Notes: a model not told the origin generated them from the letters alone. DNA of 11,022 nt from Caryophanales bacterium UBA6414 (GCA_002438545.1 DJPK01000028.1:16603-27624); one strand, 5' to 3'; counted from the stretch's first letter, positions 1-6,575 are shown. Made by a program: numbers and translations.

Positions 1-327
1 GTTGATGCAATTATGATTGGTAGAGGAGCTTTAGGTAATCCTTGGCTTATTAAACAATTAGTTACTTATTTTGATACAGGTATTATTTTAGATAAACCAA
101 GTTATAATGATATAATAGATATGTGTCGAAAACATTTAAATTATTTATTAGAACTTAAAAGCGAAAAAATTAGTGTGTTAGAGATGAGAAGTCATATCTC
201 TTGGTATATAAAGGGATTACCAAAATCTACAGAGATTAAGAAAGAATTATTTACAATAAGTGATGCTAAAGGAATAATGGATTTACTTGATAGATATCAA
301 AATATATTAGATAAAGAAGATATTTAA
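1..327 (+). CDS. dusB: tRNA-dihydrouridine synthase DusB, C-terminal part (5' truncated)
   Basis: The reading frame is open from base 1, so the gene begins before the window; 108 codons and a TAA stop are visible. The first residues carry MIGRGALGNPWL, the FMN/phosphate-binding strand and loop at the end of the TIM barrel of dihydrouridine synthases. The remainder is the small helical tRNA-binding domain, with the family-typical EMRSHISWYIKGLP (about residues 62-75). The enzyme reduces uridine to dihydrouridine in the D-loop or nearby positions of tRNA with FMN and NADPH, in the cytoplasm. In B. subtilis the orthologue yacF lies just upstream of lysS, as here, which supports DusB over other Dus subfamilies. 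The protein ends shortly after the helical domain, as expected. The catalytic cysteine region lies outside the window and cannot be checked. Confidence 0.9.
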   Translation, partial: VDAIMIGRGALGNPWLIKQLVTYFDTGIILDKPSYNDIIDMCRKHLNYLLELKSEKISVLEMRSHISWYIKGLPKSTEIKKELFTISDAKGIMDLLDRYQNILDKEDI

Positions 328-357
328 TAAATAATTGTAGGTGTTATGATTTTTTTG

Positions 358-366
358 TGGTAGAAT
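358..366 (+). promoter_or_regulatory. Possible extended -10 promoter for the RDD gene and lysS
   Basis: TGGTAGAAT gives a TGn extension plus a 5/6 -10 box (361-366), 25 nt before the RDD start codon. No convincing -35 lies 16-18 nt upstream; the nearest TTG-containing hexamer (335-340) is 20 nt away. The 63-base gap after dusB contains no terminator hairpin, so read-through from dusB is equally possible. Confidence 0.35.
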
Positions 367-390
367 ATTAATTGGAAAGAAGGAATAGAT

Positions 391-975
391 ATGGCAAGTT
401 TTTTTGATAGATTAGGGTGTTATTTATTGGATGTATTGTTAATATTTGCTATTAGTAGTGTTATAAGTGTTTTTATACCTAGTAAAGGTAATGATATTAA
501 TAAAGAGATAACAGCATTAACTGAGAAATATACTAATGGAGAGGTTGGATCAGAGGCTTTTATTAATGAGTATCAAGATTTAATGTATAAGTATCAGAAA
601 GAAAATTTTTTATCAACAGTTGTTTCAGTAGGGCTTAATTTTATATATTTTGTAGTATTTGCTTATTTTAATAAAGGACAGACTATTGCTAAAAAACTTA
701 TGAATATTAAAGTAGTTGATAATAAGACGGGGGAGAGACCTAAGTTTTGGCAAATGTTAGTTAGAAATATGTTTATATATAGTTTACTATCTAACATAAT
801 TATATTAATTTTATTATTTACTAGTAAGAATAATTTTATTTATTGTTATACTCTTGTCGGTGGTTTTGACTTGGTGTTTGTAATGATAACAGTTATGTTT
901 GTTTTATATAGAAAAGATAAAAGAGGTTTACATGATATGATGGCATGTACAAAAGTGGTAAAGGAGAGTGTTTAG
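391..975 (+). CDS. RDD-family integral membrane protein
   Basis: A 194-residue protein with four predicted membrane segments (about 9-29, 73-93, 126-144 and 150-173). It has the RDD hallmarks: Arg7 and Asp14 at the start of the first helix, the GQTIAKKLMNIKVVD motif (96-110) after the second, and a closing KRGLHDMMACTKVV segment (177-190) with the conserved HD. A charged extracytoplasmic or cytoplasmic stretch (about 31-72) separates helices 1 and 2. RDD proteins are poorly defined functionally; some have been linked to ion transport. AAGGA at 380-384 is spaced 6 nt from ATG 391. The stop is 1 nt before the lysS start, so the two genes are almost certainly co-transcribed and translationally linked. 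Its role beside dusB and lysS is unknown. Confidence 0.8.
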   Translation: MASFFDRLGCYLLDVLLIFAISSVISVFIPSKGNDINKEITALTEKYTNGEVGSEAFINEYQDLMYKYQKENFLSTVVSVGLNFIYFVVFAYFNKGQTIAKKLMNIKVVDNKTGERPKFWQMLVRNMFIYSLLSNIIILILLFTSKNNFIYCYTLVGGFDLVFVMITVMFVLYRKDKRGLHDMMACTKVVKESV

Positions 976-976
976 A

Positions 977-2440
977 ATGGAATATTCAGAACAAGAATTA
1001 GTTAGAAGAGAGAAGTTAGAAAGTATTAAGAAATTTTGTAATCCATATCCTGAAAGATATGAAATTACTCATAAATTAAAAGATGCTAGAAATTTAGAAG
1101 ATGGTACTAATGATGTTAGTATTGCAGGTAGAATTGTATTTATGCGTAAGATGGGTAAACTTAGTTTCGTTAGAATTCGTGATATTGAAGGAGATATGCA
1201 ACTTGAGTTTAAGATAGATACTGTTGGTGAAGATAATTATCAGTTCTTTAAGAAACAAATAGATACTGGTGATTTTATTGGTGCTAAAGGAGAAATATTT
1301 ACTACTCAAACAGGTGAAAAAACGCTTAGAGTACATAGTTTTGCTTTCTTAGGTAAGGCTTTAAGACCACTTCCTGAGAAGTTTCATGGACTTACTGATA
1401 TTGAGTTAAAATATCGTGAGAGATATGTTGATTTAATTACTAATGAAGATGCGAGAAGAGTATTTTTAGGAAGAAGTAAGTTATATGCTTATATTCACAA
1501 GTTTCTTGGTGAGAATGGCTTCTTAGAAGTTGAGACACCAATATTACAAAATGCTGTATGTGGGGCTTCTGCTAAGCCTTTCTATACTCATCATAATGCT
1601 TTAGATATGGATTGTAATTTAAGAATTGCACCAGAAACTTATTTAAAACAATGTATAGCAGGTGGCTTTGATAGGGTATATGAAGTAGCTAAATGTTTTA
1701 GAAATGAAGGTATGGATACTGAACATTTACAAGAGTTTACACAAGTTGAATGGTATGCTTCATATTGGAACTTTGAAGATAATATTAAATTTTATCAAAA
1801 GTTTATTAAAGGTTTACTTATGGAATTAGTAGGTACTACTTGTATAGAATATAATGGTAATGTTATTGATTTTGGTAAAGAAAATTGGACTAGAATTAAT
1901 TATGTAGAAGAGATGCGTAGAGTATTTGGCTTTGATTTTCTTGATATTGAAGAACCTAGTGAATTAAAAGATAAGATAGTTGAAAAAGGGTTATTTAGTT
2001 ATGAAGATTTAAATGATTATAAGTCTTTAAGTCAAATAATTGATTTTTGCTATAAGAAGTTAGTTAGAGCTAATATTGTAGAACCAACTATTATTTATAA
2101 TTATCCAGCAGTTATGATTCCTCTTGCTAGAAGAAATGATAATGATAAGCGTATGATTGATGTATTCCAAGTATTAGTATGTGGTACAGAGTTATGTAAG
2201 GCTTATTCTGAGTTAGTTGATCCGGTTGTTCAAAGAAAAGCATTTGAGGATCAATTAAAGGCTAAAGCACAAGGTGATGATGAGACTATGGAACTTGATG
2301 AAGGATTCTTAAGAGCTATGGAACAAGGTATGCCTCCAATTAGTGGTCTTGGATTTGGTATTGATAGATTAATGATGATAATATTTAATCAGCCTTCTAT
2401 TAGAGATGTAGTTTTATTCCCACAAATGAAAAATAAGTAA
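977..2440 (+). CDS. lysS: Lysyl-tRNA synthetase, class II
   Basis: Charges tRNA-Lys with lysine using ATP, in the cytoplasm. The 487-residue length is normal. The N-terminal OB-fold anticodon-binding domain (about 48-128) leads into the LysRS signature ALRPLPEKFHGL (128-139) and the class II core: motif 1 region ending EVETPILQ (184-191), THHNALDMD (204-212), motif 2 FRNEG (241-245), and motif 3 GLGFGIDRL (457-465) followed by NQPSIRDVVLFP. I chose ATG 977 over the in-frame GTG at 968 because the AAGGAG ribosome binding site (961-966) is 10 nt from ATG but only 1 nt from GTG. The motif 2 loop reads DTEHLQEFTQVEWY where canonical bacterial LysRS has roughly STRHNPEFTMLELY, and Lys408 stands where lysine-binding Asn is usual (ELCKAYSEL versus EIANAFSEL). 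Overall identity as LysRS is secure; the subfamily is divergent. Confidence 0.95.
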   Translation: MEYSEQELVRREKLESIKKFCNPYPERYEITHKLKDARNLEDGTNDVSIAGRIVFMRKMGKLSFVRIRDIEGDMQLEFKIDTVGEDNYQFFKKQIDTGDFIGAKGEIFTTQTGEKTLRVHSFAFLGKALRPLPEKFHGLTDIELKYRERYVDLITNEDARRVFLGRSKLYAYIHKFLGENGFLEVETPILQNAVCGASAKPFYTHHNALDMDCNLRIAPETYLKQCIAGGFDRVYEVAKCFRNEGMDTEHLQEFTQVEWYASYWNFEDNIKFYQKFIKGLLMELVGTTCIEYNGNVIDFGKENWTRINYVEEMRRVFGFDFLDIEEPSELKDKIVEKGLFSYEDLNDYKSLSQIIDFCYKKLVRANIVEPTIIYNYPAVMIPLARRNDNDKRMIDVFQVLVCGTELCKAYSELVDPVVQRKAFEDQLKAKAQGDDETMELDEGFLRAMEQGMPPISGLGFGIDRLMMIIFNQPSIRDVVLFPQMKNK

Positions 2441-2448
2441 AAAATGAG

Positions 2449-2477
2449 ATAGTATATAGTAATATATGCTATTTTTT
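2449..2477 (+). terminator. Rho-independent terminator after lysS
   Basis: A 9-bp stem ATAGTATAT/ATATGCTAT with one G-U pair (2449-2457 with 2464-2472) and a 6-nt loop is followed directly by five more T residues. It sits 8 nt after the lysS stop and closes the dusB-RDD-lysS unit. The stem is AT-rich, so its strength is uncertain. Confidence 0.7.
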
Positions 2478-2488
2478 CATGTTATATA

Positions 2489-2518
2489 TTGCAAAATATA
2501 TAAATATTGTGATATTAT
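2489..2518 (+). promoter_or_regulatory. Likely sigma-A promoter for the permease gene
   Basis: TTGCAA (2489-2494, 4/6) and TATTAT (2513-2518, 5/6) are separated by 18 nt, with a TG two bases ahead of the -10. The transcript would have a very short leader of about a dozen bases containing the ribosome binding site. It follows a terminator, so an independent promoter is expected here. Confidence 0.5.
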
Positions 2519-2536
2519 TAAGATGAGGAGGATAAT

Positions 2537-3964
2537 ATGAAAAAACACAGTTTATTTAAAGTAATTAGTATGATTTTAGTACTATTAGTAATCATTAGTT
2601 GGATTGCTGTTGGAAGAAATGATGTTAAGTCTTATATTGGATTTGGTGATTTATTTTTAAATGGCATTAGATCTTTATATTTCTTTTTTGACATTTTCTT
2701 ATTCATCTTAATAGTAGGTGGATTCTATGGAGTATTAAATAAATCAAGTGGTTATAAGAAACTATTAGATAGTATTGTTAGTAAAGTTAAAAAACTTGGT
2801 AATAAATTTATTTATTTAGTTATTATTCTGTTTGCTTTAGTTAGTGCTTTAACAGGAATGGATATGTTAATATTTATGTTTATTCCATTTGTTATATCTA
2901 TTATTTTATTACTTGGATATGATAAATTAGTAGCAATTAGTGCGACAGTAGTTTCTTCAGTTATTGGAGTAATAGGTGGTATATTTGTTACATTTAGAGA
3001 TCCTAATAACTATTATGGTACAACTAATACTACTATGGAGAAGTTTGTTGGTATTGAGGAAAACTTTTCCAATGTATTTCCTAAATTATTATTATTAGTA
3101 CTTGGTGTTGCTTTACTTATCTTTTATGTTAGTAGACATATTAAAAATGTTAAAGATAAAAAAGTTAAGTATGAGTTAAATGCTGATAGTGATAGTTTAC
3201 TTGTAACTGAAGTTAAAGGAGATTATAAGAAAGTTAAATCTTGGCCTTTAATAGTAGTACTTGCATTCTTGTTTGTATATACTGTTATTGGTGTTATGCC
3301 ATGGAATACATTATTTAATGTAGAAGTATTTACTAAGTTTCATACTTGGTTAGTTGGTTTAGGTACTAAAGACTTTTCTATTTTTAATAATTTAATTTCT
3401 AGTTCATTTACTGCTTTAGGTGAATGGAATAGTAATAGTTTAGGTAATTATATGATGCCAATGATTATTATGCTAATTCTTAGTCTAGTAGTTAAATTTA
3501 TTAGTCATATTAAGTTTGATGAATATGTAGATGCTTTTATAAGTGGTATGAAAAAATTACTACCTTCTGCATTTGTTGTAGTACTAGCTTATAGTGTTCT
3601 AGTAGGTGCTTATAATCATGGATTCTTATCTACTTTAATTAGTAAGACTGATTATAATATTGGGCTTGCAGGTTTATATAGTTTAGTTGGTAGTATTTTA
3701 CATGTTGATTTATACTATACATCTGTTGGAGTATTCTCTTCAATTATTTCTTTAGTTGAAGATGAGGCTTTGTACCCAGTACTAGCTGTATTATTCCAAG
3801 GTTTCTATGGTTTAATCAATATAGTAGGTCCAACTAGTTTACTATTAATAGTAGTACTTACTTATTTAGATGTTCCATATACTACTTGGTTAAAGTATAT
3901 TTGGAGATTATTCTTATATCTATTTATAGTAATTTGTTTAGTACTTGCTATAATGCTTATATAG
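2537..3964 (+). CDS. YfcC/DcuC-like membrane permease, substrate unknown
   Basis: A 475-residue, very hydrophobic protein with about 11-13 membrane segments in two halves, joined by a charged cytoplasmic loop (about 200-235, rich in Lys and Asp). The first half contains GGFYGVLNKSSG (61-72) and an LFALVSALTGMDMLIF stretch (98-113) followed by GYDKLVAIS. These resemble the GGFFGVLNKTG and FALGGTxFGM regions of YfcC and C4-dicarboxylate carrier (DcuC) family proteins. The second half repeats the pattern (FISGMKKLLPSAFVVVLAYS, 334-353). Relatives carry dicarboxylates, amino acids or peptides, but nothing here identifies the substrate. GAGGAGG (2525-2531) is spaced 5 nt from ATG 2537. The gene is flanked by its own promoter and terminator, so it is probably a single-gene unit. 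Family placement is by pattern recall and is moderately sure; that it is a multi-pass transporter is secure. Confidence 0.6.
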   Translation: MKKHSLFKVISMILVLLVIISWIAVGRNDVKSYIGFGDLFLNGIRSLYFFFDIFLFILIVGGFYGVLNKSSGYKKLLDSIVSKVKKLGNKFIYLVIILFALVSALTGMDMLIFMFIPFVISIILLLGYDKLVAISATVVSSVIGVIGGIFVTFRDPNNYYGTTNTTMEKFVGIEENFSNVFPKLLLLVLGVALLIFYVSRHIKNVKDKKVKYELNADSDSLLVTEVKGDYKKVKSWPLIVVLAFLFVYTVIGVMPWNTLFNVEVFTKFHTWLVGLGTKDFSIFNNLISSSFTALGEWNSNSLGNYMMPMIIMLILSLVVKFISHIKFDEYVDAFISGMKKLLPSAFVVVLAYSVLVGAYNHGFLSTLISKTDYNIGLAGLYSLVGSILHVDLYYTSVGVFSSIISLVEDEALYPVLAVLFQGFYGLINIVGPTSLLLIVVLTYLDVPYTTWLKYIWRLFLYLFIVICLVLAIMLI

Positions 3965-3970
3965 AATATT

Positions 3971-4004
3971 AAAACTTCACGATTTATGTTTCGTGAAGTT
4001 TTTT
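3971..4004 (+). terminator. Strong Rho-independent terminator after the permease gene
   Basis: A perfect 12-bp stem, AAAACTTCACGA/TCGTGAAGTTTT (3971-3982 with 3991-4002), has an 8-nt loop and a T-run continuing to 4004. It begins 7 nt after the stop codon. Because the stem starts with AAAA it could also work weakly on the opposite strand, where the convergent rpmB gene ends just beyond. Confidence 0.92.
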
Positions 4005-4011
4005 AGTGCAT

Positions 4012-4046
4012 AAAAAAACTATATATTAGTGTTTTAATATATAGTT
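4012..4046 (-). terminator. Rho-independent terminator of rpmB
   Basis: A perfect 12-bp stem AACTATATATTA/TAATATATAGTT (4017-4028 with 4035-4046) has a 6-nt loop. Read on the minus strand it is followed by a T-run (4018-4012). The first stem bases on that strand are the last two bases of the rpmB stop codon. Confidence 0.85.
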
Positions 4047-4215
4047 ATTTATTTTTCTTTGCAGTTCTTGCTTCTCTAGCACTTGTTCTTACTTTTGTTC
4101 CATCGGCTAAAGTTACAGTTTGTAAATTAACTTTTTGTGCTCTTTTTGTTATTTTTAAGCAGTTAGGTCTGTTATTAACTTTTCTTGTTTTCTTGCTTGT
4201 TTCTTTCTTTGCCAT
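4045..4215 (-). CDS. rpmB: Large ribosomal subunit protein bL28
   Basis: A 56-residue, very basic protein (MAKKETSKKTRKVNNRPNC at the N-terminus). Its second half, KRAQKVNLQTVTLADGTKV followed by RTSAREARTAKK, matches the bL28 pattern KR..xPNLQxVxVxVDGKxxRVxVSARxLRTxKK. NNRPNCLKITKR corresponds to the NNRSHAxNxTKR part. It is slightly shorter than the usual 61-64 residues, and the N-terminus lacks the CxxTGK-type start common in Bacilli. The ribosome binding site GAGGAGGGA (minus strand, 4229-4221) is spaced 5 nt from ATG 4215. The gene has its own consensus promoter and terminator, and lies downstream of sigK without a terminator between them, so some co-transcription is possible. It may be the sole bL28 or a cysteine-poor paralogue; the rest of the genome is needed to tell. 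Confidence 0.85.
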   Translation of the reverse strand: MAKKETSKKTRKVNNRPNCLKITKRAQKVNLQTVTLADGTKVRTSAREARTAKKNK

Positions 4216-4246
4216 AATTGTCCCTCCTCAAAATACACGCATTTTA

Positions 4247-4275
4247 ATATTACTATAAATATAAGGGCTTGTCAA
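4247..4275 (-). promoter_or_regulatory. Sigma-A promoter for rpmB
   Basis: On the minus strand TTGACA (4275-4270, 6/6) and TAATAT (4252-4247, 4/6) are separated by exactly 17 nt. The -35 box contains the TGA stop codon of sigK (4274-4272). The start site would be around 4240, giving a leader of about 25 nt with the strong ribosome binding site. Confidence 0.8.
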
Positions 4276-4979
4276 TTATTTTTGTTGTTTTTAATGAATT
4301 CTCTTAATATTTTAGTGGTAGCTCTTTTTTCGATTCTAGATACATAACTTCTTGAGATATGGAGTTTTTTGGCTATTTCTTTTTGAGTTAATTCGTCCTT
4401 ACCATCTAAGCCATATCTATCGATTAAGATTTCTCTTTCTCTTTTACTTAGTAAGTTTATATATTGTTTTAGTAGTTTAATGTTATCTTTTTTATATATT
4501 TCATCAGTAAAGTCAGGATCAGGTGTTTTGAGAATATCTAAGATAGTTATTTTATTACCTTCTTTATCATAACTTATTTCATCATAAATACTTATATTAG
4601 AGTTATTCTTTTTGTCAGCTCGAAAGTACATTAATATTTCGTTTTCAGCACATTTAGCTGCATAAGTAGTTAGTTTTACTTTTTTATTGGGAGAATAAGT
4701 ATCGATACCTTTAATTAAACCAATAGTACCAATACCTATTAAGTCATCTACATCATATTCTTTGGTTTCAAATTTCTTAACAATATGAGCAACTAGTCTT
4801 AGATTATGTTCAATTAATTTATTTCTGGCTTCTTTATCACCATTACAGGCTTTAGTTATATATTCTTCTTCTAATTCTTTGGGTAAAGGTTCAGGAAAAA
4901 CATTATTAGAATAAGAGCCAGTAAAGAACATTAAGTTTTGAGCTATATAGTTTAGTATATTAAATAACAAATATATCAC
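4272..4979 (-). CDS. sigK: Sporulation sigma factor SigK (pro-sigma-K)
   Basis: The late mother-cell sigma factor, which directs RNA polymerase to coat and cortex-stage genes after engulfment. The 235 residues include a hydrophobic N-terminal pro-sequence (1 to about 22, ending FFTGSY) before SNNVFPEPL, matching B. subtilis VSYVKNNAFPQPL. In that species SpoIVFB removes the pro-sequence at this place. Region 2 (about 53-122) contains LIEHNLRLVAHIVKKFE, LIGIGTIGLIKGI and TYAAKCAENEILMYFR; region 4 (about 171-225) contains HISRSYVSRIEKRA. These match SigK better than SigE, SigF or SigG. The gene is uninterrupted, with no skin-type element. The start is uncertain: GTG 4979 has AGGA only 1 nt away, while the in-frame TTG at 4970 has it 10 nt away and gives 232 residues. 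It is divergent from yqeG. Its presence suggests the organism or a recent ancestor forms endospores. Confidence 0.93.
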   Translation of the reverse strand: MIYLLFNILNYIAQNLMFFTGSYSNNVFPEPLPKELEEEYITKACNGDKEARNKLIEHNLRLVAHIVKKFETKEYDVDDLIGIGTIGLIKGIDTYSPNKKVKLTTYAAKCAENEILMYFRADKKNNSNISIYDEISYDKEGNKITILDILKTPDPDFTDEIYKKDNIKLLKQYINLLSKREREILIDRYGLDGKDELTQKEIAKKLHISRSYVSRIEKRATTKILREFIKNNKNN

Positions 4980-4989
4980 ATCCTAATAA

Positions 4990-5018
4990 ATTATATAGAT
5001 ATAAATAGTAAAATATGT
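4990..5018 (-). promoter_or_regulatory. Candidate SigE-type (or sigma-A) promoter for sigK
   Basis: On the minus strand ACATATT (5018-5012) is followed after exactly 14 nt by TATATAAT (4997-4990). The B. subtilis SigE consensus is about KMATATT-14-CATACAHT, so the match is 6/7 and 6/8. The last six bases are also a perfect sigma-A -10 (TATAAT, 4995-4990), but no TTGACA-like box lies 17 nt upstream of it. The predicted start would be only a few bases before the ribosome binding site, which is tight. The region is AT-rich, so a chance match is possible. Confidence 0.4.
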
Positions 5019-5020
5019 TA

Positions 5021-5049
5021 GTGACTTTTTCTTGAAAATTTAGTACAAT
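5021..5049 (+). promoter_or_regulatory. Likely sigma-A promoter for yqeG-yqeH
   Basis: GTGACT (5021-5026, 4/6) and TACAAT (5044-5049, 5/6) are separated by 17 nt. The start site would be near 5056, leaving a leader of about 16 nt that contains the GGGTGA ribosome binding site. The -35 lies directly beside the -35 of the candidate divergent sigK promoter. Confidence 0.55.
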
Positions 5050-5071
5050 TATTAAAAGAGTGGGTGATATA

Positions 5072-5599
5072 ATGATAGAGTTATTTAGACCTGATATATA
5101 TCAGAAGAGTATATATCATATAGATTATGATAAATTAAAAGAGTCAGGTATTAAGTGTTTACTATTTGATTTAGAGAATACTTTAGTACCTTTTGTGGAG
5201 AAAGAGCCTAATAAGAGACTTATTGATCTTATAAATGATTTAAAAGATATGGATTTTAAAGTTATAATATTTAGTAATGCTTCTAAAAATAGATTAAAGC
5301 CTTTTAAGGATAAGTTATTAGTGGATTGTTCTTATAATAGTAGGAAGCCTATGACAGGGAAGTTTTTAAAGGTTATTAAGAAATTTAACTATAATATTTC
5401 GGATGTAGCTATTGTTGGAGATCAAGTTATGACGGATATTTTAGGGGGCAATAGAGTTGGTATTACTACTATTTTAGTTAATCCTATGTCCAATAAAGAT
5501 CGTCTTGCTACAAGAATATTTTGTAGGACTAGTGAACGTAAGATATTAAATATTTTAGAGAAGAAGGGTATTTTTAAAAGAGGAAAATATTATGATTAA
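5072..5599 (+). CDS. yqeG: YqeG-family HAD phosphatase (subfamily IIIA)
   Basis: A 175-residue cytoplasmic protein of normal length for YqeG (about 170). HAD motifs are in order: motif I FDLENTL (32-38) with nucleophile Asp33, motif II FSNASKNR (67-74), the motif III lysine in SRKP (Lys92), and motif IV GDQVMTDILGGN (116-127). It is presumed to be a phosphatase on a small phosphorylated substrate; the physiological substrate is not established. Motif I reads D-L-E, whereas YqeG proteins usually have D-L-D, with the second Asp acting as general acid/base, so activity may be altered. ATG 5072 is preferred over GTG 5060 because GGGTGA (5062-5067) is correctly placed only for the ATG. It overlaps yqeH by 8 bp, the classic Firmicutes pair in which yqeH serves ribosome assembly. 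Confidence 0.88.
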   Translation: MIELFRPDIYQKSIYHIDYDKLKESGIKCLLFDLENTLVPFVEKEPNKRLIDLINDLKDMDFKVIIFSNASKNRLKPFKDKLLVDCSYNSRKPMTGKFLKVIKKFNYNISDVAIVGDQVMTDILGGNRVGITTILVNPMSNKDRLATRIFCRTSERKILNILEKKGIFKRGKYYD

Positions 5600-6575
5600 G
5601 AAGTGTAGTGGATGTGGAATAGTATTACAAGATACAGATAGTAATAAAGAGGGCTATGTAGATGATCTTAATAAAGATTTATGTGAGAGATGCTTTAGAT
5701 TAAGAAACTATGGTGTTTATAAGTATACTAGTAGAGATAATTCTTCTTATGATAAGATATTAGATAAAATTAATAAGGATGATTTAGTAGTATATGTTGT
5801 TAATATATTAAATTTAAATTTAGATTTACTTAGTAAGTTTAAGAAAGTATTATTAGTTATTACCAAGAGAGATTTATTGCCTAAGTCTGTTAAAGATTAT
5901 AAGATTGTTAAATATATAGAGAATATGAATATCAACAGTATTGTGGATATAGAGATTGTTAGTAGTATTAAGAATTATAATTTAGATAGTTTATATAATA
6001 AAATTAATAAATATAGTAAGACAGGATATGTTTATTTAGTTGGTAATACTAATAGTGGAAAGTCTACTTTACTTAATAAGATTATTAAGAATTATACTAG
6101 TATGAGTCCTAATATTACAGAGAGTATGTATCCATCAACTACTTTAGATAAGATTGATATTGTTATCAATGATAAGTTAACTATTGTTGATACTCCGGGT
6201 ATTGTATCTAGTGGTAGTGTTATTAATTATATGGATAAGAAGATGCTTAAGAAGATTATTCCTAAGACAGAGATTAGACCTATTACTTTTCAATTAAGTG
6301 GTAGTGGTAGTTTAATAATAGAGGATATTATTAGAATTGATTATAAGACTGTTAATACTAGTATGACGGTATATATGGCTAATAATTTAAGAATTAGGAA
6401 GTTATCAGATTCAAAAGATGATTTTTTAGATGGAATTGAATATAGTTTTAAACTTGGTAATGATATGGATATTGTTATTGAAGATTTATTATTTATAAAG
6501 TTTGTAAGTCCAATAGATATTAAGATATATTCTCGTGATAAATATAATGTATGGAGTAGAAATAACTTAATTTGA
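5592..6575 (+). CDS. yqeH: YqeH, circularly permuted GTPase of 30S ribosome assembly
   Basis: A 327-residue protein with an N-terminal C4 zinc finger (Cys5, Cys8, Cys31, Cys34) and then G motifs in permuted order. G4 is TKRD (91-94), G5 region SSIK (124-127), G1/Walker A GNTNSGKS (151-158), a G2 Thr at 183-184 and G3 DTPG (200-203). The C-terminal domain (about 220-327) is the putative RNA/protein-binding part. YqeH is required for small-subunit biogenesis in B. subtilis; it probably binds 16S rRNA or 30S precursors and hydrolyses GTP in the cytoplasm. G4 has Thr in place of the more common Asn (NKxD), a substitution tolerated in other GTPases such as EngB/YsxC. It is somewhat shorter than the 366 residues of B. 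subtilis YqeH. The start ATG lies inside the yqeG 3' end, so translation is coupled. The TGA stop is also part of the next promoter. Confidence 0.93.
   Translation: MIKKCSGCGIVLQDTDSNKEGYVDDLNKDLCERCFRLRNYGVYKYTSRDNSSYDKILDKINKDDLVVYVVNILNLNLDLLSKFKKVLLVITKRDLLPKSVKDYKIVKYIENMNINSIVDIEIVSSIKNYNLDSLYNKINKYSKTGYVYLVGNTNSGKSTLLNKIIKNYTSMSPNITESMYPSTTLDKIDIVINDKLTIVDTPGIVSSGSVINYMDKKMLKKIIPKTEIRPITFQLSGSGSLIIEDIIRIDYKTVNTSMTVYMANNLRIRKLSDSKDDFLDGIEYSFKLGNDMDIVIEDLLFIKFVSPIDIKIYSRDKYNVWSRNNLI

Noticed and set aside
976..976. A T-box or other riboswitch controlling lysS
   Set aside because: lysS begins 1 nt after the RDD gene, and the 63-base gap before the RDD gene is too short for a T-box leader and shows none of its conserved elements.
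1094..1336. An 80-codon open frame on the minus strand inside lysS
   Set aside because: Antisense to a strongly conserved gene, low-complexity Ser/Thr/Lys/Ile composition, no ribosome binding site and no recognisable domain.
4272..4274. TGA read as tryptophan (Mycoplasma-type code)
   Set aside because: TGA ends sigK, yqeH and rodZ exactly where their families end, while conserved tryptophans are encoded by TGG.
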